A program made the translations under genes and the position numbers. From contig NZ_CP094656.1 of NCBI RefSeq assembly GCF_030643805.1, positions 3,720,001-3,784,000 of the forward strand: a DNA stretch of 64,000 bases, written 5' to 3'. Source of the DNA: Alkalihalobacillus sp. AL-G (GTDB taxonomy: Bacteria; Bacillota; Bacilli; Bacillales; Fictibacillaceae). The notes under the pieces are model-generated. The model was not told the DNA's origin. It saw only the letters and a list, made by a program, of their open reading frames with translations, and made no database searches. Positions 25,241 to 34,946 of the stretch are shown here, piece by piece. How positions within the stretch are numbered: the first letter of the stretch is position 1; each line of letters begins with the position of its first letter.

Positions 25241-26176
25241 CTACATATTTTTTACACGCGGATCAATTTTAGAGTATATGATATCGACTACAAAATTAGA
25301 TAGGATGACTAGTAACGTTACAACAACGGTTACGCCCATTACCAGGTTATAGTCCCTGGCCTGTGACGCTTCCACGATCAACCTTCCCATACCCGGCCAG
25401 CCAAACACGGATTCGACAATCACCGTTCCGCCCAACAGCCTCGGTATTAAAACTCCAATGATCGAGACGACAGGGATCAGGGCGTTCCGGAGTCCGTGAA
25501 CATAAATGACCGATCTCTCCTTCAATCCTTTTGCACGTGCAGTACGGACAAAGTTTTGAGAAATCACTTCGAGCATGGATGAGCGTGTAAATCGAACAAT
25601 CGTTGGAAGGGTAGCCATCGACAAGATAGCGACTGGCATGATCATCGATTTGAATTTCTCTATGAACGATCCTGACCCTACTCCTGAAGATGGCAGCCAT
25701 TGAAGATTGACGGAAAATAAAAGAATCAACATGATCGCCAGCCAAAACGATGGGACAGACAACCCGATCACACTCGTAAAGTTGATCGAATGATCCTTCC
25801 AAGTGTTCCGGTTGCGTGCTGAGAGAATGCCGAATAGAATTCCGATGATCACGGATAAAACAATCGTCCATAAAGTAAGCTGTAATGTATAAGGAAACCG
25901 TTCACTGATCCGATCGACTACCGGCTGTCCACTTGATAGTGAAGGGCCTAAATCACCTTGAACAGCATTCACAACCCAGGATCCATATCGAACGATGATC
26001 GGTTCATTCAAACCAAGCTGCTCTGCGATTGCTTGACGTTCTGCTTCTGTCGCATCCATCCTCATCATCGAAGAGGGACCACCAGGTGCTAAATTGATCA
26101 GGAAAAACGTGATGATCGTTACGATGAAAACCAACACGATACTTTGCCATAAACGAGTCAAAATAAAATTTATCAA
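25241..26176 (-). CDS. Oligopeptide/dipeptide ABC transporter permease (OppB/DppB type)
   Basis: 311-residue permease with an N-terminal helix (IVLVFIVTIITFFLINLAPGGP) and core helices between about 95 and 305. The family loop is FVRTARAKGLKERSV, and a GGTVIVESVFGWPGMGRL segment typifies OppB/DppB/NikB. TTG 26176 is chosen because GGGGG precedes it at good spacing; an in-frame TTG at 26218 lies within a hairpin. It forms the channel with the downstream OppC-type subunit. Confidence 0.92.
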   Translation of the reverse strand: MINFILTRLWQSIVLVFIVTIITFFLINLAPGGPSSMMRMDATEAERQAIAEQLGLNEPIIVRYGSWVVNAVQGDLGPSLSSGQPVVDRISERFPYTLQLTLWTIVLSVIIGILFGILSARNRNTWKDHSINFTSVIGLSVPSFWLAIMLILLFSVNLQWLPSSGVGSGSFIEKFKSMIMPVAILSMATLPTIVRFTRSSMLEVISQNFVRTARAKGLKERSVIYVHGLRNALIPVVSIIGVLIPRLLGGTVIVESVFGWPGMGRLIVEASQARDYNLVMGVTVVVTLLVILSNFVVDIIYSKIDPRVKNM

Positions 26177-26208
26177 CAGGTTTCCCCCTCTCTTACGTGT
26201 AAAATGAT

Positions 26209-26243
26209 CTGCCTCCAATCAGAAACACCCGAAATGGAGGCAG
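26209..26243. promoter_or_regulatory. Intercistronic stem-loop between binding protein and permease genes
   Basis: Perfect CTGCCTCC/GGAGGCAG stem with a 19-nt loop. It has no long U tract on the minus strand. Such hairpins often protect the abundant binding-protein transcript or lower downstream expression. Confidence 0.6.
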
Positions 26244-26256
26244 TTTTCATGTTCTT

Positions 26257-27876
26257 TTATTCAACCCACCATTCATTGATGTAGTGCAAGGTTCCGCCAA
26301 AGTAGACATCCGGTACACCGTGAAGACGTTTATTACGGATGCTGATTTCTTGTGGATACCATAAGTAGATGTACGGAAGGTTTTCTGCCATATGCTCCTG
26401 AGCTTTCTTATAGATCTTTGCACGTTCATCTGGATCATTCGTGGCTTGTCCTTTTTCTAAAATCTTATCAAGTTCTTCATTTTTATAACCAGGAATGTTA
26501 TTGCCTGTTCCAGCATTAGAGGAATGATATTGCGCGAGTACATCTGGATCACTAGGATACGACCACCAGTTGAGGATCATATCAAAATCGCGCTCGATGA
26601 CATTCTTTTGAATCATCGCATTCCATTCCAGTGTATTGAGCTCGACATCCATACCAATTTCCTTAAGATATTGCTGAACAAGGACCGCCATTTGTTCGAG
26701 GTCTCCCTGAAGGGCAATATCGAAGGTAAAGGAGAATGGTTCGCCATCCTTGTCGAGAATGCCGTCTCCATCCGTATCTTCCCAACCCACTTCCTTAAGA
26801 AGCTTTTTCGCTTTTTCCGGATCATACTCATAGGATTTCACGTCATCCGTGTAATACTGCTCTTGGTCCGGTGTAATCGCAGCGTCTGCAATTTTCCCAT
26901 ATCCTTGGAGAACCGAATCGATGATTGCATTTCGATCGATCGCATGCAGGATCGCCTGCCGAACACGTTTATCCTGGAACTTCGGATTCTCCAAATCTAC
27001 TGAAATCCAGTAATATCTTGTGATGTCGGCAGCGACAATGTTCAGGTTGTTGGCGCTTTCGACACGTTTTAAGGACGCCTTGTCTGACATGGCTAGAATA
27101 TCCAGCTCATTACTGAGTGCTTGAGCAATTTGCGTATTCATATCTGGAAGGATCTTATACGTAACCGTGTCCAGATGCGGTGCTCCATTAAAGAATTCCT
27201 TATTTGCCTTCAACTTTACTTGTTGTCCTGAAATATACTCGTCAACAATGAATGGCCCTGTTCCGACTGGGGCTTCCTTATTGAATTCTGTGAAGTTCCA
27301 GACATCTTGGCCAGCTAATTTATGTTCTGGCATGATTTCCGAGTTGAATGCCAGGTACGAAGGCAACGCCGCCCACGGCCGTTTCAAATGGAATGCAACC
27401 GTGTAATCATTGACTACTTCCACCTTTTCAAGTGCCTTGTAGTTGGAAGCTCCATTCGCCCCGAGCGATTCGTTCAGCACGAGCTCATTGAACGTAAAGG
27501 CAACATCATCGGCAGTAAATTTCTCTCCATCATGCCACTTGACATTCTCCTCAAGTTTGAAGGTCCATACCAACCCATCCTCAGAAACAGTCCATTCTTT
27601 TGCCAAACTAGGAGCAGGCGCATTGTCCAGCCCAGGCTTCGTCAATCCAGAAAAGATGATCCGATTGACAATGTTAGATTCTGCGTAAGCATTTGGATGC
27701 CAAGGATTGAAAATTGGATCTCCGACAATCGGAATCGATACGTTCCCACCTTGCTTTGGTTCTCCGTCTGAAGACGACTTATCATTGGTTTTATTACTTG
27801 AAGCCTCATTGCTACATGCGGATAAAACAAGAGAAACTACTAGCAGTAACAGCAAGAAATGCTTTTTCACTTTCAT
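26257..27876 (-). CDS. Oligopeptide/dipeptide-binding lipoprotein (SBP family 5)
   Basis: 539-residue extracellular receptor anchored by lipid. The signal peptide ends in the lipobox LSAC (cysteine about 21), then a Ser/Asn/Lys-rich tether. SBP_bac_5 motifs follow: PSLAKEWTVSEDGLVWTFKL, then KWHDGEKFTADDVAFTF, and a GTGPFIVDEYISG block. The ATG has a GGGGG site. It delivers peptides to the two permeases just downstream. The pocket residues do not tell di- from oligopeptide specificity; the neighbouring dipeptidase favours short peptides. Confidence 0.93.
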   Translation of the reverse strand: MKVKKHFLLLLLVVSLVLSACSNEASSNKTNDKSSSDGEPKQGGNVSIPIVGDPIFNPWHPNAYAESNIVNRIIFSGLTKPGLDNAPAPSLAKEWTVSEDGLVWTFKLEENVKWHDGEKFTADDVAFTFNELVLNESLGANGASNYKALEKVEVVNDYTVAFHLKRPWAALPSYLAFNSEIMPEHKLAGQDVWNFTEFNKEAPVGTGPFIVDEYISGQQVKLKANKEFFNGAPHLDTVTYKILPDMNTQIAQALSNELDILAMSDKASLKRVESANNLNIVAADITRYYWISVDLENPKFQDKRVRQAILHAIDRNAIIDSVLQGYGKIADAAITPDQEQYYTDDVKSYEYDPEKAKKLLKEVGWEDTDGDGILDKDGEPFSFTFDIALQGDLEQMAVLVQQYLKEIGMDVELNTLEWNAMIQKNVIERDFDMILNWWSYPSDPDVLAQYHSSNAGTGNNIPGYKNEELDKILEKGQATNDPDERAKIYKKAQEHMAENLPYIYLWYPQEISIRNKRLHGVPDVYFGGTLHYINEWWVE

Positions 27877-27897
27877 ATACCTTTCCCCCTAACTGGC

Positions 27898-29121
27898 TTA
27901 TTTCGCCCATGTCTCTTTAAGGACACGGAGTACGTTCTCACCCATCACTTTTTTGATATCTTCCCGACTATATCCGTGACTCACCAACCAGCGAACAACA
28001 TTCGGATACGCTTCAGCTGGATTTTCGACTCCTTTTACATACTCAACTTCATCAAACTTTTGTTTTCCGTGAGAGGACTGGATCGATAAAGCGCCTGCAA
28101 AAGCATGATGCAGCCCGACGTGGTCCCCGAATAGCGTATCTAGGCCGAAGGCAACATGGTCGATGCCTACTAGATTTGCCACGTATTCAAAATGTTCCAT
28201 GACCGACTCAATCGAGTGTTCCGGATGGTTTTCAGTCAGCGTCGTATGAGGGGCCGCTTCAATACCGATGACACCGCCTTTTTCCGCACAAGCGATTAGA
28301 ATGTCATCCGGCTTCAACCGGTTCGTATCCCATAATGCACGTGCGCCGACATGGGTAATGAAAATCGGCTTAGAGCTTGCAGCAATCGTATCTCGAGCTG
28401 TCTGGTCTCCACTGTGGGAAACATCGATCGTCATCCCGATTTTGTTCATCCTTTCGACCACTTTATGGCCGAAAACAGTTAAACCGCCATCGTTTTTCTC
28501 TTTCAATCCGCAACCGAGTGCATTTGCTTCAGAGTAGGCAATCCCCATGACACGAACACCGAATCCGTATAAAACATCGACCCGATCGACTTCGTTTTCA
28601 ATTTGGGTTGACGATTCCAACGAAGTGACAAAGGCAACTTTTCCTTCCTTTTTCGCACGGTACAAATCATCCATTGTTTCCGCTCGTATGACTAGATCCT
28701 GATGAGCGAAGTCACTGTATCGGATTCCAAGGTCATGTAGAACATCATTCCATTTCCAGCCCGCATTCGAAGTGATGAAAGCTGTGCCGTCCATAAAATT
28801 TTCAAAGACAATATCCAAGCCAGAGACACTTAAGCCCTCATAGCCTGTCCAGTCCCGCCCTTGACGACGGAATTCAAAAATGGAACCGACATCTTCAGGA
28901 GTTATAAAGGTATGTTCATGCAAGGATACAATGTAATCTTCATCAAGAATTTGTTGTACCTCATCTTCCTGCTCATCCGTGACTGGGTACGAAAAGGGTT
29001 CAACTCTACCAATTTCCGGTACTAGTTTATAAGGTTTATAATCTTTTCCTTCTTCTAAATAGCTGAAAGATTTATACCCGTTGTAGGGCTTCGTTTTCGA
29101 TTGCTTTATTTTTAAAGTCAT
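27898..29121 (-). CDS. Membrane dipeptidase family M19
   Basis: 407-residue metallopeptidase that splits dipeptides, longer than the usual 310-370 because of an N-terminal extension of about 60 residues. Metal-site regions: LHEHTF near 68 (most relatives have HxD here, this one has HxH), the bridging glutamate in FVTSLESS, DVSHSG and FITHVGARAL. No signal peptide, so probably cytoplasmic. It sits between the ATPase and binding-protein genes of a peptide importer, which points to hydrolysis of imported dipeptides. The start has AAGGAG upstream. Confidence 0.88.
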   Translation of the reverse strand: MTLKIKQSKTKPYNGYKSFSYLEEGKDYKPYKLVPEIGRVEPFSYPVTDEQEDEVQQILDEDYIVSLHEHTFITPEDVGSIFEFRRQGRDWTGYEGLSVSGLDIVFENFMDGTAFITSNAGWKWNDVLHDLGIRYSDFAHQDLVIRAETMDDLYRAKKEGKVAFVTSLESSTQIENEVDRVDVLYGFGVRVMGIAYSEANALGCGLKEKNDGGLTVFGHKVVERMNKIGMTIDVSHSGDQTARDTIAASSKPIFITHVGARALWDTNRLKPDDILIACAEKGGVIGIEAAPHTTLTENHPEHSIESVMEHFEYVANLVGIDHVAFGLDTLFGDHVGLHHAFAGALSIQSSHGKQKFDEVEYVKGVENPAEAYPNVVRWLVSHGYSREDIKKVMGENVLRVLKETWAK

Positions 29122-29183
29122 AGATTTTTAGCTCCTTTTTGGTGGATAATTTTGTATGTTATAATCAACAATGAAAGTAATTC

Positions 29184-30215
29184 CTAAACCAGCGGATAAT
29201 GGCACGCAACAGCGCGTTGCTTCGATAAAGCGACGAGCTGCGGCGTTTCCTCCTTACAGCGATCCGTTGCCAGCGGACAGCGTGTATGGAATCTACATCC
29301 TGATGGAGGATTTGAAGGAGACGGTATTTCTCCTTTCAAAATTACTTTCTTTTTTCTAGCTCTAGGGTCTGGGGTAGGTTTAGTTGAAATCAGTGCCGAA
29401 GTATAAGGGTGTGCCGGCCGCTTATACAACTCTTCAACTTCACCTATCTCAACCAATTGTCCTAAGTACATCACTCCTACACGGTCTGAAATGTGCCTGA
29501 CAATGTTCAAGCCGTGTGCAATGAACAAATATGTTAAATCTAGTTTTTCTTGTAATTCTTTCAGTAGATTGACAACCTGGGCTTGGACGGATACATCGAG
29601 TGCCGAAACGGCTTCATCTGCCAGGATGAACTTCGGATTGAGTGCAATCGCACGGGCAATCCCGACTCTTTGCCGTTGTCCTCCTGAGAATTCATGTGGG
29701 TGCCTTGATTTCCTTGACGGGTCTAAGCCGACCAATTCCAATAGTTCGTCAATACGTTCTTCTCGTTGCTTCCCTTTCACAATGCGGTGAACATCGTACG
29801 GTTCAGCAACAATGTCCCCAATCTTCATCCGGGGATCCAATGAGCCGAAGGGATCCTGGTAAATGATTTGCATATCTCTCCGTATTTTCCGCATCTCTCG
29901 TGTTGATAGGTCGGTAATGTTCTGTCCTTCAAAATGGATCTCACCTGACGTCGGTTCTTGAAGTCTCAATATCGTTCGCCCTAATGTGGATTTACCCGAT
30001 CCAGATTCTCCAACCAATGAAAACGTCTCACCTTTTCGAATCGATAAACTAACATCATCAACCGCCTTTACATATCCCGTTGTTCGTTTGAACCATCCAT
30101 CCTTAATCGGAAAATATTTTTTCAGGTTTCTCGCTTCTAACAGGACTTCTTGCTTCACCTCCTTTAATTGTGTCGATTGTCCATCAGGTATCGAACCATT
30201 CTCGGTTGGATTCAA
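29184..30215 (-). CDS. Oligopeptide ABC transporter ATP-binding protein (OppF type)
   Basis: 343-residue ATPase with Walker [10 protein letters not shown] (about 62), [11 protein letters not shown], signature FSGGQRQRV and Walker [16 protein letters not shown]-terminal oligopeptide domain has [15 protein letters not shown]. The long N-terminal strand [10 protein letters not shown] is typical of OppF rather than OppD. The start is TTG 30215 with AGGAGGG upstream, overlapping the OppD-type stop by TTGA. It works as a heterodimer with the preceding gene product. Confidence 0.93.
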   Translation of the reverse strand: MNPTENGSIPDGQSTQLKEVKQEVLLEARNLKKYFPIKDGWFKRTTGYVKAVDDVSLSIRKGETFSLVGESGSGKSTLGRTILRLQEPTSGEIHFEGQNITDLSTREMRKIRRDMQIIYQDPFGSLDPRMKIGDIVAEPYDVHRIVKGKQREERIDELLELVGLDPSRKSRHPHEFSGGQRQRVGIARAIALNPKFILADEAVSALDVSVQAQVVNLLKELQEKLDLTYLFIAHGLNIVRHISDRVGVMYLGQLVEIGEVEELYKRPAHPYTSALISTKPTPDPRARKKKVILKGEIPSPSNPPSGCRFHTRCPLATDRCKEETPQLVALSKQRAVACHYPLV

Positions 30216-31225
30216 ATCATTCCCTCCTTTCTTCTCGTTAACGGTTCCTCTTTGATAACATCCTCATAATTCAAACAGGCAACAGAACGTCCGTTGAACC
30301 TTTCCAATTGGGGTTCGACTTTCAAACACTTCTCTGTTGCATAATCACAGCGTGGATGGAATCTGCATCCGGAAGGCATTTGATTGATACTTGGGATCGT
30401 GCCTCTGATCGATGCAAGCTTCTTTTGTCTGGGGCCATCTTCTGTTGGGATCGACTGTAAAAGTCCCTTTGTGTATGGATGGGTCGGTTGATCAAAGACC
30501 TCATATACATTTCCTTCCTCGACCACTTTTCCAGCATACATGACCACAATCCTGTCAGAGATTTCCGCTGCAACTCCCATATCATGAGTGATGAAGATGA
30601 CGGACATGTTGATTTTCTCTTTCAACTCATTTAATAGATTCAAAATTTGAGCTTCAATCGTTACATCCAGAGCCGTTGTCGGTTCATCGGCTATGAGCAG
30701 CTTAGGGTCACACGACAATGCGATCGCAATCATGACCCGTTGCCTCATACCACCTGACAACTCATGAGGATACTGTTTCATTCGAACAGCTACGTCATTG
30801 ATCCCTACTAGATCTAGTAACTCTTTTGCACGATCCCAAGCCTTCTTTTTGCTTAGTTCCTGATGGAGCAAAATCGCCTCTGTCAACTGTTTTCCGATTG
30901 TAAATACTGGATTGAGGGCTGTCATCGGCTCCTGGAAAATGATTGAGATATCCTTACCGCGAATTTGCCGCATCTCTTCACTGCTTTTCTTTAAAAGGTC
31001 GTCTCCCTGGTACAGGATTTCCCCACTCGATATCGAGCCGTTCTCAAATTCTAATAATCTAAGAATCGACATGCTTGCCACGCTTTTTCCACTACCTGAC
31101 TCTCCGACTATGCAGACCGTCTCTCCAGGATTGACATTGAAAGACACCTGGTCTATGGCCTGAACCTTTCCATTGTCCGTTTCAAATTCGACACTAAGGT
31201 CTCTGACTTGCAACAATGGTTCCAT
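30212..31225 (-). CDS. Oligopeptide ABC transporter ATP-binding protein (OppD type)
   Basis: 337-residue ATPase: Walker [10 protein letters not shown] (about 39), Q-loop [12 protein letters not shown], signature LSGGMRQRV, Walker [15 protein letters not shown] and switch FITHDMG. The C-terminal oligo/dipeptide domain has the [14 protein letters not shown] cysteine cluster. GGAGG is well placed before the ATG. It lies 23 bp after the XRE-cupin regulator gene and begins the transporter part of the operon. Confidence 0.93.
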   Translation of the reverse strand: MEPLLQVRDLSVEFETDNGKVQAIDQVSFNVNPGETVCIVGESGSGKSVASMSILRLLEFENGSISSGEILYQGDDLLKKSSEEMRQIRGKDISIIFQEPMTALNPVFTIGKQLTEAILLHQELSKKKAWDRAKELLDLVGINDVAVRMKQYPHELSGGMRQRVMIAIALSCDPKLLIADEPTTALDVTIEAQILNLLNELKEKINMSVIFITHDMGVAAEISDRIVVMYAGKVVEEGNVYEVFDQPTHPYTKGLLQSIPTEDGPRQKKLASIRGTIPSINQMPSGCRFHPRCDYATEKCLKVEPQLERFNGRSVACLNYEDVIKEEPLTRRKEGMI

Positions 31226-31248
31226 AAAACTCCTCCTTCCAATTTAGG

Positions 31249-31809
31249 TTATAGGATTACCGGTGTGATTACGCCAAGTAAGACACTCTCTGTATCTAAA
31301 GGATTTTCACCATAATGGTCTAGGTGGGACGGAAAATGAATCGTATCCCCCTCAAAAATAGGATATTGATTGCCATCAATCGTAAAAATGGCTGCTCCTT
31401 TTAAAACATAATAGAATTCCTCCCCAGCGAAATGGAACGATTTTTTTCCTTTTTGATTGGGGGCTAATGTCAAAATGTACGGGGCTAATGAGCGATTTGT
31501 GAAATTTCCACTTAAAGAGGTATAAATTGTTTTCAAGTCTTGAAACTGAAATGGTTTATGATCGCTTTTCTTGGTGACATATTTATGGTTGCTTTCACTA
31601 TCGAAGAAATAGGAGATATTGACATCGAATGCATCTGCTATCTTTTTAAGTGAACTGATCGCAAGCGATGATGATCCTCTTTCAATCTGGGAAAGGAAAC
31701 TCACCGACAAATCCGTTTGTTCACTTAATTGCTTTAAGGTTAAATCTGAACGTTTTCTAAGTTCCTTGATTTTTTGATAAACTTCCTCCAATGTTTCACC
31801 TACTTTCAA
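31249..31809 (-). CDS. XRE-family regulator with C-terminal cupin domain
   Basis: 186-residue transcription factor. The helix-turn-helix is at about 15-65 (LTLKQLSEQTDLSVSFLSQI, then RGSSSLAISSLKKIADAF); the cupin is at about 110-180 (FHFAGEEFYYVLKGAA, GDTIHFPSHLDH). This architecture is common in regulators of amino-acid, polyamine and peptide use, with the ligand bound by the cupin. It is the first gene of the peptide-import operon and probably controls it. The annotated start is TTG 31809 with a weak site; TTG 31791, preceded by AGGTG, is an alternative. Confidence 0.85.
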   Translation of the reverse strand: MKVGETLEEVYQKIKELRKRSDLTLKQLSEQTDLSVSFLSQIERGSSSLAISSLKKIADAFDVNISYFFDSESNHKYVTKKSDHKPFQFQDLKTIYTSLSGNFTNRSLAPYILTLAPNQKGKKSFHFAGEEFYYVLKGAAIFTIDGNQYPIFEGDTIHFPSHLDHYGENPLDTESVLLGVITPVIL

Positions 31810-31931
31810 GTTGAAAAACTTATCTGATTTTAATATGTAGCAATTATGCTATTACTTGAATTTTTACTATAATAACATAAACATTTTACATTTGACAGAA
31901 TTTTTTAAAAGTTTTTAATAAAAAGATTTCT

Positions 31932-31945
31932 TGAAAGCGCTTCCC
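31932..31945. promoter_or_regulatory. Possible cre (CcpA) site upstream of peptide-import operon
   Basis: TGAAAGCGCTTCCC fits the cre consensus TGWAARCGYTWNCW at 13 of 14 positions and lies about 120 bp before the regulator gene start. Confidence 0.45.
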
Positions 31946-31992
31946 AACTTGGTGCCTGTTACTTCACGGGTTTTGTTAATTTATAAAGGAAA

Positions 31993-32020
31993 GGACACTA
32001 CCATTCGAATGGTAGTGTCC
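31993..32020 (-). terminator. Rho-independent terminator (perfect 28-bp palindrome)
   Basis: GGACACTACCATTC pairs perfectly with its complement, followed on the minus strand by TTTCCTTT. It closes the secreted C39-like gene. Confidence 0.8.
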
Positions 32021-32037
32021 TCCAATTAAATACTATT

Positions 32038-32940
32038 CTATTTTTTGTACGTTATCGCTTGGCTGCCCATTTGTTCCCAGCCTCGTTTGAATTTTTCTAT
32101 CGGTATTTTTCGGTTTTTCACGTTTGACAATGGATCGTTGAAGTATATGTACTCTTCGTCATATCCAGTAACAAGTACACTATGTTCTTTCATCGTAATT
32201 TTTACAGGGCCGGTTGGGGTTTGCCATGTTTCCCAATATTCAGATGGGATGTGGTCGAACCATGTGTTGTTGATGACCCATACTGGCGTACCATTGTCTA
32301 AGTATTTAAAGATCGTCTCAAATGATGAACCTGTAAAATTGATGACTCGGTTCGGCAAGTAATGTTCTGCCAATTCTGCAATCGGTCCGTGATAAACTCC
32401 GTAGCCCTCCTCACTGAACGTATACATGTTCCCTACAAATCCAGTGTTCGGATTGCCAAAGTGCACGTGTCCGTTTTTCACTGAATATGGTGTCGGGTCT
32501 TTTTTCACCTCTTCAGCTAGTGTCATCTTACCCACATCGATCCCAGCGTATTGAAGCATCATCGCTAAGGAAGTAACCTCGCAGCCTCTTGCAAGTTGAG
32601 GCTGTTGAGAGATCAGTGGAACATCCAGTGTTGTTCCATCATTGGCTTTTAAAATCGTAGAACTCGCCCAACCTAATCGGCCGCTCTTAAACTTGATCTG
32701 ATACCACTTTTCATTGTTGGAGTTGGTCGTATATCCGATCACGTGAAACGGGGTACCTCGACGATACTTAAGAATGACGTCATGATCCAAGCCGGGGCCG
32801 TTACGGATGTTTCCAATTGACGCTGACATGTACATGGTTTCGTCGATTTTTGTGATGGAATGAGCTAAAGCCGAATTGAATGGCGTAAAAAGAAGAACAA
32901 TCATACTAACAATCACTGAAACTCGTATCCAATTTTTCAT
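32038..32940 (-). CDS. Secreted SH3-domain and C39-like papain-fold protein
   Basis: 300 residues. The signal peptide (about 1-26) ends near SALAHS. A bacterial SH3 domain follows (about 35-98: IGNIRNGPGLDHDVILKY, then KSGRLGWASS), then a peptidase_C39-like domain (about 108-298). The cysteine is in LARGCEVTSLAMML, the histidine in KEHSVLVTGYD and a supporting aspartate in YFNDPL. SH3 domains of this kind bind peptidoglycan. The enzyme is thus probably an extracellular cell-wall-associated cysteine peptidase or amidase; its substrate is not known. Single-gene unit with good AAGGAAGG before the ATG. Confidence 0.83.
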   Translation of the reverse strand: MKNWIRVSVIVSMIVLLFTPFNSALAHSITKIDETMYMSASIGNIRNGPGLDHDVILKYRRGTPFHVIGYTTNSNNEKWYQIKFKSGRLGWASSTILKANDGTTLDVPLISQQPQLARGCEVTSLAMMLQYAGIDVGKMTLAEEVKKDPTPYSVKNGHVHFGNPNTGFVGNMYTFSEEGYGVYHGPIAELAEHYLPNRVINFTGSSFETIFKYLDNGTPVWVINNTWFDHIPSEYWETWQTPTGPVKITMKEHSVLVTGYDEEYIYFNDPLSNVKNRKIPIEKFKRGWEQMGSQAITYKK

Positions 32941-33176
32941 AGATTCACCTTCCTTTGGTTTAAATGGTTCTTAAACAGCTTCGACAAAATTGTTAGATTT
33001 TTGTGGCACTGATTGAAAAATCCAACGAAGGTCACTTAGCGGAGGAAGGTGCAATAGATAATGTGTAGGAATTAACGTAAACAATGAAGGACAAAAGTGT
33101 TACTATCAATTCAATCGTTTTACATACTAGTGATTTTGAGGTACATTAAACAGAAAAATAATTTAGGGAGTACGAA

Positions 33177-33998
33177 ATGAAAGTTGCATATTTAGGACCT
33201 AAAGGAACATTTTCAGAAGAAGCAGCCATTCGATATTTTTCTTCTCAACGAGTCGAATGGATGATATGTGAATCGATTTTAGATGTATTTGATGCTATTA
33301 AGGACGGAAAAGTAGTCAAAGGAATCGTCCCGATTGAAAATTCAATTGAGGGTACCATCAATATTACTGCTGACGGTTTATTGATGAATGATTTGTTTAT
33401 CGAAGGCGAAGTAATACTCCCTGTGGCTTTACATTTAATCGGTGTCGAGGGTACAAAAGTCGATCATATTCACGAAGTTTGGTCGATTCCGCCAGCACTT
33501 GCACAATGTAGGGATTATATCCGTGAATTAGGGGCATCCAGCAGACATTTTAATAGTACAGCTTCTGCAGCGATGGCGGTCCGGGATAAGGGTACAGAAA
33601 ACGTTGGGGCCATAGCCTCCGAATGGTCCGCAAAGGCATTCGGTCTACAAATCATAAAGGAAAATGTGCACGACCATACGGAAAATCATACACGTTTTGT
33701 AATCGTGACGAACACCCCTGACCAGATCCCCAATTCCGAAAAAACGATGATATTGATCACTCCACATAAGGAGCGGTCTGGTGTATTAGCTATTATTTTA
33801 AATGTCTTTGCATCACTTTCTATCAACCTGACCTGGATTGAATCACGTCCGACCAAAAAGAAATTAGGCACATATCGTTTTTTTATTGAAACTGAAAAGG
33901 GAGTCAATAATCCTGATATGGAAAAAGCCATCACCATTCTAAAAACATATGGTCACCATGTTCAAATACTAGGAAGCTACAATGTAACAGAGCTTTGA
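33177..33998 (+). CDS. pheA: Prephenate dehydratase
   Basis: 273-residue cytoplasmic enzyme converting prephenate to phenylpyruvate in phenylalanine synthesis. The catalytic domain (about 1-185) starts YLGPKGTFSEEAA and contains GIVPIENSIEGTI and the catalytic NHTRFVIV. The C-terminal ACT domain (about 195-270) has the ESRP motif that binds phenylalanine for feedback inhibition. No chorismate mutase domain, as in bacilli. AGGGAG precedes the ATG. Lone gene with its own terminator; no T-box or leader peptide was seen in the 230-bp leader. Confidence 0.95.
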   Translation: MKVAYLGPKGTFSEEAAIRYFSSQRVEWMICESILDVFDAIKDGKVVKGIVPIENSIEGTINITADGLLMNDLFIEGEVILPVALHLIGVEGTKVDHIHEVWSIPPALAQCRDYIRELGASSRHFNSTASAAMAVRDKGTENVGAIASEWSAKAFGLQIIKENVHDHTENHTRFVIVTNTPDQIPNSEKTMILITPHKERSGVLAIILNVFASLSINLTWIESRPTKKKLGTYRFFIETEKGVNNPDMEKAITILKTYGHHVQILGSYNVTEL

Positions 33999-34022
33999 TG
34001 GATTGGATTGAATTTATTTGGA

Positions 34023-34051
34023 GAAACGAGTTCACCTCGTTTCTTCTTTAT
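34023..34051 (+). terminator. Terminator of pheA
   Basis: GAAACGAG/CTCGTTTC stem with a five-base loop, followed by TTCTTTATT. Confidence 0.85.
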
Positions 34052-34143
34052 TAGGTGGTTTTTGGTGGATGTTTTGTGCTTTTGGAGCGAATTTGAGTGC
34101 CTTTTGAAGAGTTTGGTCACGTTTTGCCGACTCCGTACCGGGA

Positions 34144-34248
34144 TTGAAACAATATATCGACCACTGATGGAGATATATCAACCACCGAACTCATTTTTTC
34201 GACCACAGATTGAAATATATCGACCACAAAGCGCAATATATCAACCAC
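34144..34248 (+). repeat. 21-bp tandem repeat, 5 copies
   Basis: Five exact 21-bp units, ending at 34164, 34185, 34206, 34227 and 34248. Each ends in ATATATC-A/G-ACCAC (the third has TTTTTTCGACCAC). It lies between convergent pheA and the UDG-like gene. The period equals two helical turns. Confidence 0.85.
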
Positions 34249-34301
34249 ACATAGTAATAAAGTCCCATCTAATGCAAAGTCGGGACACTAACATGATCGC
34301 G

Positions 34302-34877
34302 CTATTTTGTTTTGTGGTAGTCATTGGATAGGAACATCCAATCCTCAATGAATAATGACCATAAATTCGGGCGGCGCCTGACAGCTAACGGATGGTATGC
34401 GACCGTCGTCCGATATCCTTGTACATCATGCATCGAGCCGCGTAATGCCTTCACATCTGCTTCAGGGTTTTCGAAAAAGGATTGGACCGCTACGTTTCCT
34501 AAGCAAAGGATGATTTTTGGCTGTTTCAATTCAAGCTGTTGGTCAAGATGGATCATACAAGTTTGCCTCGTGCGTTCTTTATCGTATGCTCGTAATGGCC
34601 TCCTTTTTAAAATATACGTCACATACAAGTCTGCCATTTCCAAACCAACTTCACTGGCGGCTCGTTGCAACGTTTGTCTCGTTCGGCAGACAAACGATTT
34701 GCCTTCTCGATTTTCACGAGCACCTGGGTTATCTAGAATTACCATGATCGGCGCGCCCGGGTTGCCCTCTCCCCAAACCATACGGGAACCATGCTTGTAA
34801 AGACCGCACTCACGACATGTTTTTAGGGCTTCGGGTGTTGGTTCTTCCGGCCATTGAACTGGGCAAAAATCTGACAA
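34302..34877 (-). CDS. Uracil-DNA glycosylase family protein (divergent)
   Basis: 191 residues of the UDG superfamily, family 4/5-like. It has an N-terminal TCRECGL (CxxC), then the modified active-site loop LDNPGARENREGKSF, a LCLGNVAVQSF strand and the C-terminal YHPLAVRRRPNL. Family-4 enzymes use four cysteines for an iron-sulfur cluster; here the third position reads LKRRP instead of KCRP, so one ligand seems missing. TTG 34877 is chosen because AGGAGGG precedes it; the in-frame ATG 34967 lies in the terminator of the neighbouring operon. Activity on uracil in DNA is inferred from the family only. Confidence 0.78.
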   Translation of the reverse strand: MSDFCPVQWPEEPTPEALKTCRECGLYKHGSRMVWGEGNPGAPIMVILDNPGARENREGKSFVCRTRQTLQRAASEVGLEMADLYVTYILKRRPLRAYDKERTRQTCMIHLDQQLELKQPKIILCLGNVAVQSFFENPEADVKALRGSMHDVQGYRTTVAYHPLAVRRRPNLWSLFIEDWMFLSNDYHKTK

Positions 34878-34946
34878 CGTATTCCCTCCTGACTGTGTAC
34901 CAATCGTTAGTCTATCCCTAAACAAGCTTTTTACTATTTTTAGCCC

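Noticed and set aside
32941-33176. T-box or leader-peptide attenuator before pheA
   Set aside because: The leader lacks the T-box core and any phenylalanine-rich short frame.
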